Below are positions 25,695 to 33,999 of a stretch of DNA of 64,000 bases, piece after piece. Source of the DNA: JAVKBW01 sp040222995. GTDB lineage: Bacteria; Pseudomonadota; Alphaproteobacteria; UBA8366; Aestuariispiraceae. Location: the NCBI GenBank assembly GCA_040222995.1, contig JAVKBW010000019.1:248001-312000 (forward strand), given 5' to 3'. The notes under the pieces are model-generated. The model ran no database searches, had not been told where the DNA came from, and saw nothing but the letters and a program-made list of their open reading frames with translations. Every line of letters begins with the position of its first letter. Within the stretch, counting starts at the first letter, position 1. The translations under genes were made by a program, and so were the position numbers.

Positions 25695-26738
25695 GTGACC
25701 GAAAGTATAATTCTTGCAATAGACGGGATGGGGGGCGATGGTGCCCCCGAAATTGTTGTATCCGGCGCTGCAATCGCCAGGGAACGGCAACCCGAGCTGC
25801 ATTTTCTGCTGTATGGCGACGAGAAGCGGCTGAAACCGCTGGTCGATGCGGAACCGCTATTGGCCGATTGCGTCGAGATTCGGCATACCGACGATGCCGT
25901 CCAGAACGAAGACAAGCCTTCGATGGCGCTCCGCAACGGCCGTAACTCCAGCATGTGGCTGGCTATCGAAGCCGTCAAAAACGGCGATGCCGCCGGCGTG
26001 GTGTCGGCCGGCAATACCGGCGCGCTGATGGCGATGGCGAAATTCTGCCTGCGCACACTGCCGGGCATCGACCGCCCGGCGATCTGTTCGCTTTTTCCAA
26101 CCCTGCGCGGCGAAAGCTGCATGCTCGATCTGGGCGCGAATGTCGAATGCGACGCCAACAACCTGGTGCAGTTCGCTGTTATGGGCGAAGTGTTTGTTCG
26201 CACGGTCCTTGGCATCCGCGAACCAACCATCGGTCTGCTGAATGTCGGCGTCGAGGAAATGAAGGGCAAGGATATCCTGAAACAGGCTGCCTCCATTCTG
26301 CGCGCCTCCACCCTGCCGATTGAATTCGCGGGTTTTGTCGAAGGCGACGATATCGGCAAGGGAACGGTCGATGTCGTGGTGACCGACGGCTTCACCGGAA
26401 ATGTCGCCCTGAAAACCGCTGAAGGAACGTCGCGGCTGGTCAGCGCCTATACGCGTGAGGCCTTCCGGCACAGCCTGTTCGCCAGGATCGGTTATCTGCT
26501 GGCGCGCCGGGCGCTTGAAAAGGCGCGGGGCCGCGTCGATCCGCGCAAGTATAACGGCGCCGTGTTTGTCGGGCTGAACGGAATCGCTGTAAAAAGTCAT
26601 GGCGGAACGGATTCCATCGGATTCGCGAATGCGATCGGGGTCGCCGCGGACATGGTAAGCCATGGATTTATGGAAACCATGAAGACAGACCTTGAAAGTT
26701 TTGACCCTGCCCGGGATTCGAAAGCAGCAGCTCAATGA
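25695..26738 (+). CDS. plsX: Phosphate acyltransferase PlsX
   Basis: 347 aa from a GTG start. It makes acyl-phosphate from acyl-ACP for phosphatidic acid synthesis by PlsY. Family segments: IDGMGGDGAPEIVVSGA, SAGNTGALMAMAKFCLRTLPGIDRPAICSLFPT, MLDLGANVECDANNLVQFAVMG and VVTDGFTGNVALKTAEG. Its stop overlaps the fabH start (ATGA). Full length. Confidence 0.96.
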   Translation: MTESIILAIDGMGGDGAPEIVVSGAAIARERQPELHFLLYGDEKRLKPLVDAEPLLADCVEIRHTDDAVQNEDKPSMALRNGRNSSMWLAIEAVKNGDAAGVVSAGNTGALMAMAKFCLRTLPGIDRPAICSLFPTLRGESCMLDLGANVECDANNLVQFAVMGEVFVRTVLGIREPTIGLLNVGVEEMKGKDILKQAASILRASTLPIEFAGFVEGDDIGKGTVDVVVTDGFTGNVALKTAEGTSRLVSAYTREAFRHSLFARIGYLLARRALEKARGRVDPRKYNGAVFVGLNGIAVKSHGGTDSIGFANAIGVAADMVSHGFMETMKTDLESFDPARDSKAAAQ

Positions 26739-27712
26739 CGTCCTATCGTAGCCAGATTACCGGGGTGGGTGCCTACCTGCCTGAAAAAGTACTTACCAAT
26801 GACGATCTGGCGAAATATGTCGATACTTCGGACGAATGGATCAGGAAACGGACGGGTATCGCGCGTCGGCACATCGCGGCTGATGGTGAACTGACATCCG
26901 ATCTTGCCGTCTCGGCGGCGAAACAGGCGATGGACGCGGCGCAGGCCGTGGCCGCGGATATCGATCTTGTTATCCTGGCGACAACGACACCCGACAATAC
27001 CTTTCCGGCGACCGCGACGAGGGTCCAGGCGACGCTGGGAATTGTGAACGGACCGGCATTCGACGTTCAGGCCGTGTGTTCGGGTTTCATCTATGCGCTT
27101 GCAATGGCCGACAACATGATCCGTCTCGGCCAGGCGTCCCGGGCGCTGGTTATCGGCGCTGAAGTGTATTCCAGAATTCTGGATTGGTCGGACCGCAGCA
27201 CCTGCGTCCTTTTCGGTGACGGGGCGGGCGCGATTGTCCTGCAACGGTCGTTGATCAACGGCAGCGACGACGGCCGGGGTATTCTCTCGACCCATCTGCA
27301 TGCCGACGGCACGAAGTACGACCAGCTCTATGTCGATGGCGGTCCTGCAACGACCGGCCTGGCCGGTCATGTGCGGATGAACGGTCAGGACGTCTTCCGA
27401 CAGGCGGTGGCGCGGATGACCGAAGTGGTGATGGAAGGCCTGGAGGCGAACGGACTGTCCGTCGATGAACTCGACTGGCTGATCCCGCATCAGGCAAATG
27501 CGCGCATCATCGATATGGTGGGGCAGAAGCTGGGCGTATCCGACGAAAAGGTTATCGTGACGGTGCAGAACCATGCGAATACATCGGCCGCGACGATACC
27601 GCTTGCACTGACGCATGGCTTCGAACGGCAATTGTTCAAGCCGGGCGATCTGATCGCACTCACCGCCATGGGCGGCGGTTTCACTTGGGGTTCAGCCATC
27701 CTTCGCTGGTGA
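26735..27712 (+). CDS. fabH: 3-oxoacyl-ACP synthase III
   Basis: 325 aa, condenses acetyl-CoA with malonyl-ACP to start fatty acid synthesis. The thiolase-fold catalytic triad is visible: Cys115 in AVCSGF, the histidine of IPHQANARI and the asparagine of QNHANTSAATIPLAL. N-terminus TGVGAYLPEKVLTNDDLAK and GDGAGAIVL match the family. Overlaps plsX by 4 nt, so translationally coupled. Confidence 0.96.
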   Translation: MTSYRSQITGVGAYLPEKVLTNDDLAKYVDTSDEWIRKRTGIARRHIAADGELTSDLAVSAAKQAMDAAQAVAADIDLVILATTTPDNTFPATATRVQATLGIVNGPAFDVQAVCSGFIYALAMADNMIRLGQASRALVIGAEVYSRILDWSDRSTCVLFGDGAGAIVLQRSLINGSDDGRGILSTHLHADGTKYDQLYVDGGPATTGLAGHVRMNGQDVFRQAVARMTEVVMEGLEANGLSVDELDWLIPHQANARIIDMVGQKLGVSDEKVIVTVQNHANTSAATIPLALTHGFERQLFKPGDLIALTAMGGGFTWGSAILRW

Positions 27713-27876
27713 CGGCCCTGTCGTAAATCGTACACGCGGGGTCTATTGTTCGTTGACCTCGCGAAGACACACGATTAACTTCATGACTTATAATCAAGTT
27801 TCGGTCAGTGGCCTGGTCTGCCATCAAGACCGGAAGCGGAGCGAGCACGGTAACTTCGCCGGTGAGGGGAACGGCC

Positions 27877-28191
27877 ATGTCTGACAAGACGGTAACGCGG
27901 GCTGAATTGGCCGAATGTGTTTATCAGGAAGTCGGTTTATCTCGTAATGAATCCGCAGAGCTTGTGGAAGCCGTTCTCGGCGAGGTCTCGGATGCGTTGA
28001 CCCGCGGTGAAACGGTCAAGATTTCTTCCTTCGGCAGCTTTTCTGTCAGACAGAAAGGCGAACGGATCGGCCGCAATCCGAAGACCGGTGAGGAAGTACC
28101 GATCCTGCCGCGCAAGGTACTGGTGTTCCGTCCCAGCCATGTGTTGAAGAACCGCATCAACGCCCACAATTCGGATAAACAGGCGACGTGA
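27877..28191 (+). CDS. ihfA: Integration host factor, alpha subunit
   Basis: 104 aa, DNA-bending HU/IHF fold. GETVKISSFGSFSVRQKGERIGRNPKTGEEVPI, with the IHF-type R-x-GRNP arm, and LPRKVLVFRPSHVLKNRIN identify the alpha subunit. GAGGGGA precedes the ATG. Upstream in-frame starts (27808) are rejected since the conserved start is MSDKTVTRAELAE. Overlaps the MerR gene start by one base (TGATG). Confidence 0.94.
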   Translation: MSDKTVTRAELAECVYQEVGLSRNESAELVEAVLGEVSDALTRGETVKISSFGSFSVRQKGERIGRNPKTGEEVPILPRKVLVFRPSHVLKNRINAHNSDKQAT

Positions 28192-28739
28192 TGACTGATG
28201 CTGCCGGCGCGGCGTCGAAATCTGAAAAATCGGCGTCGGCCTTTCGAACCATAAGCGAAGTATCGCAGGATCTGGATGTGCCGCAGCACGTGCTGCGATT
28301 CTGGGAAACCAAGTTCACACAGGTGAAGCCGCTGAAACGGGCCGGCGGACGGCGTTACTACCGGCCGGAAGACGTGGCGCTGCTGCGTTGTATTCGCGAC
28401 CTTCTGTATTCCGACGGTTTTACCATACGCGGCGTTCAGAAACGCCTTCGTGAAAAAGGGGCCAAGGGACTGGTTGCCGATATGGATGGATTGCCTGCGG
28501 AAGAGGCGGAAACGGCATCGTCAGAACCGGCGACGCAAACAGACGCAACCTCGGCCCCGTCCGCCGACGAGGCGAATTCCGTCGATAGGGTGGAACCGTC
28601 GAAAGTGCGCATCGAAGAAGTGCTGAGCGCGAAACCGTCAGCACCGGTTTCAACCGAAAAGCAGGCTGAACTCATGGCCGTCAAGGATCAGCTTGAAGCC
28701 CTGCTGCTCGATGTCAGGACTGCGCGGCGGTCCTTTTAA
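28191..28739 (+). CDS. MerR-family transcriptional regulator
   Basis: 182 aa. The winged helix-turn-helix (about residues 18-85) reads FRTISEVSQDLDVPQHVLRFWETKFTQVKPLKRAGGRRYYRPEDVALLRCIRDLLYSDGFTIRGVQKRL, the form always found immediately after ihfA in alphaproteobacteria. The rest is an acidic, alanine/serine-rich, probably disordered linker and a short C-terminal helix; no metal-binding cysteines as in MerR itself. It overlaps ihfA by one base. Its last 26 nt overlap the convergent amidotransferase gene. Confidence 0.9.
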   Translation: MTDAAGAASKSEKSASAFRTISEVSQDLDVPQHVLRFWETKFTQVKPLKRAGGRRYYRPEDVALLRCIRDLLYSDGFTIRGVQKRLREKGAKGLVADMDGLPAEEAETASSEPATQTDATSAPSADEANSVDRVEPSKVRIEEVLSAKPSAPVSTEKQAELMAVKDQLEALLLDVRTARRSF

Positions 28740-29469
28740 CCGGCTCTCCCTGTCGCATCTGTTCCGCGACAGCAATAAAATTACCGAAAATCTTGCGCGC
28801 TTCACTCATCTGTTCGGGTATATGCTCCAGCGCTTCGTTGCGGAATATCCAGTAGCCGTCGGGTCCGAAATTGGATTCCAGTTCCTCTACCGACGCTTTG
28901 GTTGAAGCCCATACCGGCACGGTGGTGAGCGTGCCTTCGATATGGAACTGAAGCCCCCATACCATCGTGCCTAATCTGAAGGCCTGGATGGCGCAGGTTC
29001 CATTGCTCGCCAGATGGACCGCATTTTCCGGCAGTGCACAGACTTCCGCACCGTGCCATTGCAGTACGGGCGTACCCGAGATGAAGTCCCGCAGCAGCGG
29101 ATCGTCGCCGGCGGCGGGCAGGGCTTCTACTGGTTTCATGCCGATTTCATCGGCCGGCATCTTCCGGCAGGCGCCACCGGTTGCCTCGGCGATTAGCTGA
29201 TGACCCAGACAAATACCCAGGACCGGGATGGTGTTCCGTTCGATCACGTCGGCGAGAAACCTTTTAATCGCGGGCAGCCAGGGATATCTATCCACCTGCC
29301 AGACATTCGGAACGCCGCCATAGACGATGACGCCATCGATATGGTCGACATCTTCCGGCAGGGGACCGTCGCCGTCGATCGTGGTCCATCGAATCCCGGT
29401 TTCGACCAGAATGTCGGGAACAATGCCAAGATTTTCGTGGTTGTGAAAACGAACAAGTAGAAAATGCAT
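28714..29469 (-). CDS. Class I glutamine amidotransferase-like protein
   Basis: 251 aa. A GATase-1 triad is complete: nucleophile Cys in LGICLGHQLIAEATGG and the His and Glu in WGLQFHIEGT. No synthase domain is fused, so it belongs to the stand-alone GMP-synthase-like group, some members of which act as gamma-glutamyl hydrolases (PuuD-like) or modify unknown amines. It is divergent from the solute-binding protein gene (172-bp spacer) at the edge of the methylamine region, so a role in handling glutamyl-amide intermediates is conceivable but only inference. Confidence 0.8.
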   Translation of the reverse strand: MHFLLVRFHNHENLGIVPDILVETGIRWTTIDGDGPLPEDVDHIDGVIVYGGVPNVWQVDRYPWLPAIKRFLADVIERNTIPVLGICLGHQLIAEATGGACRKMPADEIGMKPVEALPAAGDDPLLRDFISGTPVLQWHGAEVCALPENAVHLASNGTCAIQAFRLGTMVWGLQFHIEGTLTTVPVWASTKASVEELESNFGPDGYWIFRNEALEHIPEQMSEARKIFGNFIAVAEQMRQGEPVKRTAAQS

Positions 29470-29641
29470 GGCGGAGACATCCTCGATCTTTGAATTCCCG
29501 TGGTCCGGTCAAGATGGCTGGCGTAATCATTCTTGGCAAGACCGGGGATCCGTATGGACCTGCGGGACGGAGATGGTAAGGTATGGTTGGAATCAGTATA
29601 TTGTTGTGTTCAGTGCGGTTGTTCTGAGGGAGTAGGCGGGT

Positions 29642-30919
29642 TTGGCGCGTAAACCGATCTCGGCGACGTCGATGACGATATCCGCGGCCATGCCGCGGCT
29701 GAACCTGCGCGGCCACAAATCCGTGAAAGTTGGCGTGCTGGCGCCATTGACGGGCAGCGTAACGTCCTGGGGTCAGCCCGGCCGCGACGGTTGTCTGATA
29801 TGGGCCGACTGGGTGAACGCGCGCGGCGGCCTCGACCTGGGGGATGAGCGTTACCGTGTCGACATCATTTCCTTCGATGACGCCTATGAACCGGCGAAGG
29901 CGCTGGAAGGCGCAAGAAAGCTGATTCAGGACGACAAGATCAGTTGCCTGATGATGTTGGGCGGCGACGACTGGCTTGCCGTTCGAGACTACGTCAACAG
30001 TCAGAAAATGCTGACGACGACTCTGCTGCCGAGCGATCTGTCGCCGGATTCGCCGTATCTCATCGCGCCGTGCGAGGTGCATCCGCTGTACAATCTTGCC
30101 GGCGTCGAATGGCTGGCGAAAAACCGCCCCGATTTGAAGACCGTGGCGCTCTGCGGGCAGGACGATGCCCTGGGGCTTCCGGCGCATGCCAGCTACCGGG
30201 CCGCGTTCGAGGCAGCGGGGATCGAGGTCATTAAGGATGTCGTCTATCCGGCTGCAGCGCCCGATGTCACGTCTATCGCGTCCGCGCTTGTCGGCGCCAA
30301 CGCGGATATCGTCTGTTGGGGGGCAGCGGTCGAACCGGTGCTTCACGCCCTGACGGAAGAGGCCTATCGTCTGGGCTATGCCGGGCAGATGCTGTCGTGC
30401 ACCGCCGACAACTATGTCCGGATGATCGAGCGCACCAGTGCGGACTTCATGGAAGGATTTCTGTTCCACTTTCCTGACTTCGACGATCCGGCCCTGAACA
30501 ATCCGGCCTTTAATTTCTCCAAACCCGCGGATTTCTATGCCGAATACAATCACCGCTATCCCGGTACCTGGAGCGCGGTTTCCTGGGAATATTATGCGAT
30601 CCTCGAACAATGGGGCGCGGCGGTGCAGCGTGCGCGAACCTTCGACCCGATTTCCGTTCTGGCGGCGATGAAAACCGGCGGAATAGGCAAGCATGTATTC
30701 GGCGATGCGCGCTGGTGGGGACGGGAGCTGTTTGGCATCGACCACGCGCTGATCGGCAACTGGCCGGTGGTGCAGGTGAAGAACAGCAAGGCCAGAATAC
30801 TGGAATTCTGTTCGCTGACCGACTGGTACGAAACGCACGGCGATATTCTTATCAGGCACATGAAGGCGCTGGAGCAGATGTGGTATCAGCGGGTCGAGTA
30901 TCTGAACGAGGCCGGGTAA
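29642..30919 (+). CDS. ABC-type branched-chain/amide solute-binding protein, no visible signal peptide
   Basis: 425 aa, type I periplasmic-binding-protein fold (Leu/Ile/Val- or urea/amide-binding group): VGVLAPLTGSVTSWGQPGRDGCLIWADWVNARGG at residues 30-65, a central linker, and YNHRYPGTWSAVSWEYYAILEQWGAAV near 305-330. The start is TTG after GAGGGAG. Unusually, the N-terminus (MARKPISATSMTISAAMPRLNLRGHK) is short, basic and not hydrophobic enough for a Sec signal, and no permease or ATPase gene is nearby. It could be a sensor subunit or be exported by other means. Downstream is the convergent GntR gene. Confidence 0.8.
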   Translation: MARKPISATSMTISAAMPRLNLRGHKSVKVGVLAPLTGSVTSWGQPGRDGCLIWADWVNARGGLDLGDERYRVDIISFDDAYEPAKALEGARKLIQDDKISCLMMLGGDDWLAVRDYVNSQKMLTTTLLPSDLSPDSPYLIAPCEVHPLYNLAGVEWLAKNRPDLKTVALCGQDDALGLPAHASYRAAFEAAGIEVIKDVVYPAAAPDVTSIASALVGANADIVCWGAAVEPVLHALTEEAYRLGYAGQMLSCTADNYVRMIERTSADFMEGFLFHFPDFDDPALNNPAFNFSKPADFYAEYNHRYPGTWSAVSWEYYAILEQWGAAVQRARTFDPISVLAAMKTGGIGKHVFGDARWWGRELFGIDHALIGNWPVVQVKNSKARILEFCSLTDWYETHGDILIRHMKALEQMWYQRVEYLNEAG

Positions 30920-30941
30920 GTGTGGCCAGGATCGTAGCGGA

Positions 30942-31736
30942 TCAGCCGCCGATCAGGTCTTCATGCACGTCGGTCATGTGCAGTTTCACGAACTCTACCG
31001 TGTTTTCGATATCGCGCGCCTCGATGGCGTCGCAGATCGAGCGGTGCTTGTGTTTGTAATCGCGGATGCGCTGCGGCGTTAGCGTCTTGTGCTTGCTCTT
31101 GGCCCAATGCGCATGCTGGCGCACATGGTTGAGCAGGGTGTAGATGCCGATCAGGATCGGGTTGTGCGTGCCTTTTGCGAGTTGCAGATGAAAGGCTTCG
31201 TCCAACCGGGAAAAATCCTCATAGCTTGTCGTCACGTGGTCCATCTGTTCCTGGATATCCCTCAGCGCGCTGATCTCGCGGGCTGACATGTTGATGACAG
31301 CCAGCCGGGCAAGTTCCGGTTCAAGGATCGTGCGGACGACATTCAGTTCCAGCGGGCTTGCGTTCTCGGATATTTCATCGAGATCGAGAAACCCCGCATT
31401 CGGCATCTGGCCGGATGGCACGGTCTGCTGGATCGGCTCGGCGCGGTATTTTACCGACGATCCGCTGCCGGACCGGCGTTCGATGATCTCGTAAACCTCC
31501 AGCAGGTCGAGCGCCTGGCGCACCGTATTGCGGGAGACATCGAAATCGACCGCCAGATCGCGTTCGGACGGCAGGCGCGTTCCCAATGGATAAACGTGGG
31601 TGACGATACGGTTGAAGATGACGGTCGCAATGTCGCGCACTTTGACGGTGATCGGACGCGCCGGCGGCTCGCCGGTATCCCAGGGCAGGGGACTGGCGGG
31701 GATCGGGCCGGGTTGGGTCGCGCGGTGTGACGTCAT
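30942..31736 (-). CDS. GntR-family (FCD domain) transcriptional regulator
   Basis: 264 aa. The N-terminal winged helix reads FNRIVTHVYPLGTRLPSERDLAVDFDVSRNTVRQALDLLEVYEIIERRSGSGSSVKY; the C-terminal helical FCD domain (about 120-250) contains LARLAVINMSAREISALRDIQEQMD and a metal-binding pattern with DEAFHLQLAKGTHNPIL. Such FadR-subfamily regulators answer small carboxylates or amino-acid-like ligands. It lies downstream of tmm on the same strand but behind a strong terminator, so it is likely expressed separately. The tmm promoter is its most plausible target. Confidence 0.9.
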   Translation of the reverse strand: MTSHRATQPGPIPASPLPWDTGEPPARPITVKVRDIATVIFNRIVTHVYPLGTRLPSERDLAVDFDVSRNTVRQALDLLEVYEIIERRSGSGSSVKYRAEPIQQTVPSGQMPNAGFLDLDEISENASPLELNVVRTILEPELARLAVINMSAREISALRDIQEQMDHVTTSYEDFSRLDEAFHLQLAKGTHNPILIGIYTLLNHVRQHAHWAKSKHKTLTPQRIRDYKHKHRSICDAIEARDIENTVEFVKLHMTDVHEDLIGG

Positions 31737-31756
31737 AACTCGCTGCTTCCTTCCGC

Positions 31757-31795
31757 TTCAAAAACAATCCGCCGGTCCCGTGAAGGACCGGCGGA
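31757..31795 (-). terminator. Rho-independent terminator after tmm
   Basis: Perfect 11-bp stem TCCGCCGGTCC / GGACCGGCGGA with a 6-nt loop; on the minus strand it is followed by TTGTTTTTG. It separates tmm from the downstream gntR gene. Confidence 0.88.
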
Positions 31796-31820
31796 CCGCT
31801 GGCGAAACGATAAGTCCGGT

Positions 31821-33176
31821 CTATTCAGCCGCTTCCGGAGTTTCCGAAAGGTAAGCTTCCATTGAATCGTCAAGCGCATCAACCCACGGCGTATGGTGAA
31901 CCGGCGACAGCTTGCCGGTCATCGCAGACGTATGCGCCTTGTCGCGGAAGGTCATGATGCCTGCCACCTTGTTCTTCTTCCATGCGTAGAATTCCTTGTG
32001 GACAGCGTCCATGTCGAACGAAGGATAGTCGGTCTGGTCGATCAGCCGCTGGGTATAGGCGCCCTGGTGTTCCCACGCATCTTTCGGCGTTACGCCGGCG
32101 TCTTCCATGGCCAGCCACTTCTTGCTGTCGGCTTCCATTTCGGCCTGAGACGGCAGTTCGATCCTCCCCATGATGACGTCGCGCGCCCACCAGGCCTGCG
32201 CATCGAACATGTTGAAGGTGAACCACTGATCCGGCGCACCGATATAAAACAGTTTCGGGTTCTTGATCCAGGCAACGGTCTGGTAAAGGTCGACCAGCCA
32301 GCATCGGTTGATGTCTTCCAGCCGCAGGTCATCGCCGAACCACGGGTAATGGTGAAGGTAACCGGTGCACAGGATGATCGCATCGATATCCTTGCTGGAC
32401 CCATCTGCGAAGTAGCAGGTCTTTCCGTCAACCTTCGTCAGAACCGGCTTTTCTTCCCAGTTGTCTGGCCAGTCGAAGCCGGGCGATGCGGTGCGGTACG
32501 AAAGCGTTACGGACTTGCAGCCGTATTTCCAGCACTGCGAGCCTATGTCTTCCGCCGAATAACTGGCGCCGACGATCAGGATGTCCTTGTCCTTGAATTC
32601 CAGGGCGTCACGGAAATCATGGGCGTGCAGCACGCGGCCCTTGAACCAGTCGATACCTTCGAAATAGGGGACATTCGGTGTCGAGAAGTGCCCGCTGGCG
32701 TTGATGACGTAGTCGAATTCTTCGGTATAGGTATGGCTCTTGTCGTAATTGTGCACTGTAACCGAGAACATGCCCGATGCATCGTCATAGGTTACCGAGC
32801 GCACGGCCGTGTTGTAGCGAATCCATTCGGTCGCAACGGTCTTCTCGACCCGGCCCTTGATGTAGTCGAACAGGACCGCGCGGGGTGGGAAGGAGGCGAT
32901 CGGCTTGCCGAAATGTTCATCGAAGGTGTAGTCGGCGAATTCGAGGCATTCCTTCGGGCCGTTGGACCACAGATACCGGTACATCGAGCCGTGGACCGGT
33001 TCGCCGTGTTCATCAAGGCCGGTCCGCCATGTGTAGTTCCACAACCCGCCATATGATGCCTGCTTCTCGAAGCAGACGATTTCAGGAATGTCTGCGCCCT
33101 TGGATTTTGCGGACTGGAATGCGCGAAGGGCTGAAAGCCCGCTGGGGCCTGCCCCGATTACTGCGACGCGTGTCAT
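31821..33176 (-). CDS. tmm: Trimethylamine monooxygenase (flavin-containing)
   Basis: 451 aa, class B flavoprotein monooxygenase oxidising trimethylamine to TMAO with NADPH and O2. FAD motif GAGPSG (8-13), FMO fingerprint F178-K-G-R-V-L-H-A-H-D-F188, and NADPH-binding GASYSAEDIGSQ (203-214) are intact. Long stretches (YGGLWNYTWRTGLDEHGEPVHG; YRYLWSNGPKECLEFADY; FTFNMFDAQAWWARD) match what I know of bacterial Tmm from Ruegeria and Methylocella rather than generic FMOs. Strong terminator downstream; a 14-bp palindrome lies 51 bp upstream. Divergent from the cupin-tdm pair, which processes its product. Related substrates such as dimethylsulfide may also be oxidised by this family. Confidence 0.93.
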   Translation of the reverse strand: MTRVAVIGAGPSGLSALRAFQSAKSKGADIPEIVCFEKQASYGGLWNYTWRTGLDEHGEPVHGSMYRYLWSNGPKECLEFADYTFDEHFGKPIASFPPRAVLFDYIKGRVEKTVATEWIRYNTAVRSVTYDDASGMFSVTVHNYDKSHTYTEEFDYVINASGHFSTPNVPYFEGIDWFKGRVLHAHDFRDALEFKDKDILIVGASYSAEDIGSQCWKYGCKSVTLSYRTASPGFDWPDNWEEKPVLTKVDGKTCYFADGSSKDIDAIILCTGYLHHYPWFGDDLRLEDINRCWLVDLYQTVAWIKNPKLFYIGAPDQWFTFNMFDAQAWWARDVIMGRIELPSQAEMEADSKKWLAMEDAGVTPKDAWEHQGAYTQRLIDQTDYPSFDMDAVHKEFYAWKKNKVAGIMTFRDKAHTSAMTGKLSPVHHTPWVDALDDSMEAYLSETPEAAE

Positions 33177-33226
33177 ATCTTGTATCTCCCGACCTGTGAA
33201 AAGTTCTGTTCAACGCGAAACCGGCA

Positions 33227-33240
33227 ACCAATGAATTGGT
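33227..33240. promoter_or_regulatory. 14-bp palindrome upstream of tmm
   Basis: ACCAAT-GA-ATTGGT, a perfect inverted repeat beginning 51 bp upstream of the tmm start codon. Size and position fit a dimeric repressor or activator such as the adjacent GntR or LysR protein; which one is not known. Confidence 0.45.
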
Positions 33241-33470
33241 CTGTTTCGTGCGCCCCTAGTATCCGGTTTGCACGCGGCCTCGACACTGTTGAAAAAACAC
33301 TAAGGTGTTTGTAATCCAATTCCAACCAAAAAAAGCACGGTAAAACAGATAATGTTCAGGCTCCGAGTGCCATCTCGCCTTGTAATCCGCCAAATTTTAC
33401 CGTGTGTCTGGGCCCCCGTCTGGTGGAGAGGATTGTAATTTCAGGCGAATTTCAAAAATCTGGAATTAAA

Positions 33471-33509
33471 TGGTATAAAATGGTTCAAAACAGTAGTAAA
33501 GTGGTACAA
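33471..33509 (+). repeat. Three phased TGGTNYAA direct repeats upstream of the cupin-tdm genes
   Basis: TGGTATAA at 33471, TGGTTCAA at 33481 and TGGTACAA at 33502; spacings of 10 and 21 bp place all three on the same face of the helix. Located about 75-115 bp before the cupin start codon. Confidence 0.45.
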
Positions 33510-33585
33510 TTAAAAATATTCGTGATAAGATAACGATACAGGATCGGTGAATCCGTATCGAAAAGCGTTGAACGGGAGTAAGCGA

Positions 33586-33966
33586 ATGCAACAGCCAATG
33601 CGCGACCTGCGTACGGTCGTCAATTTTAAAGAGGCGACGTTCAGGTCGTACGGGCTGCAGGGCACCGATCAGTCTGACCTTCAATGGTGCAATATTTCGT
33701 ACAACGAAGAGACGGGTGACGGCGCTTTCATCATCAAGTTCGAACCGGGCGGTGTGTCGATCGAACACGAACATCTGGGATTTGAGGAGTTCGTCGTTCT
33801 GGAAGGCGATCTGACGGATCATGACGGCCATTGCTACAAGGTTGGCGATGTGGTGTCGCTGCCCGGCGGGTCCCGGCACCGGACCGTGTCTGAAAACGGG
33901 GCCGTCGTGGCTGTTTTCGTACGCGGCGGGTTTCGGACATTGAGCGCCGGCGAGAAGATGCCATGA
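33586..33966 (+). CDS. Small cupin-domain protein between tmm and tdm
   Basis: 126 aa, a single cupin barrel. First motif: PGGVSIEHEHLGFEEFVVLEGDLTD (His-x-His, Glu), second: GDVVSLPGGSRHRTVSENGAVV (His). A divalent metal site of the usual three-His/one-Glu kind can therefore form; the layout resembles the ChrR-type cupins. GGGAG precedes the ATG at 33586; a longer frame starts at 33547. It is 33 bp before tdm on the same strand, so almost certainly cotranscribed. Possible roles are handling of a reactive product, metal supply for Tdm or a regulatory sensor; none can be proven. Confidence 0.8.
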   Translation: MQQPMRDLRTVVNFKEATFRSYGLQGTDQSDLQWCNISYNEETGDGAFIIKFEPGGVSIEHEHLGFEEFVVLEGDLTDHDGHCYKVGDVVSLPGGSRHRTVSENGAVVAVFVRGGFRTLSAGEKMP

Positions 33967-33999
33967 TGAACAGCTTAACCAAGCGAACGGGAGGTCGAA

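Larger units (their letters stand above)
33177..33585. other. tmm / cupin-tdm divergent control region
   Basis: 409 bp without a gene, markedly AT-rich near the cupin side. It holds a 14-bp palindrome (33227-33240), a 6-bp inverted repeat AAACAC/GTGTTT with 4-nt loop (33295-33310), and three TGGT-type direct repeats (33471-33509). Presumably both divergent promoters and their regulator sites. Confidence 0.6.

Noticed and set aside
29288..30859. Minus-strand open frame of 523 codons opposite the solute-binding protein
   Set aside because: The plus-strand protein has a recognisable fold; the antisense product is rich in Arg/His/Gln and has no motif.
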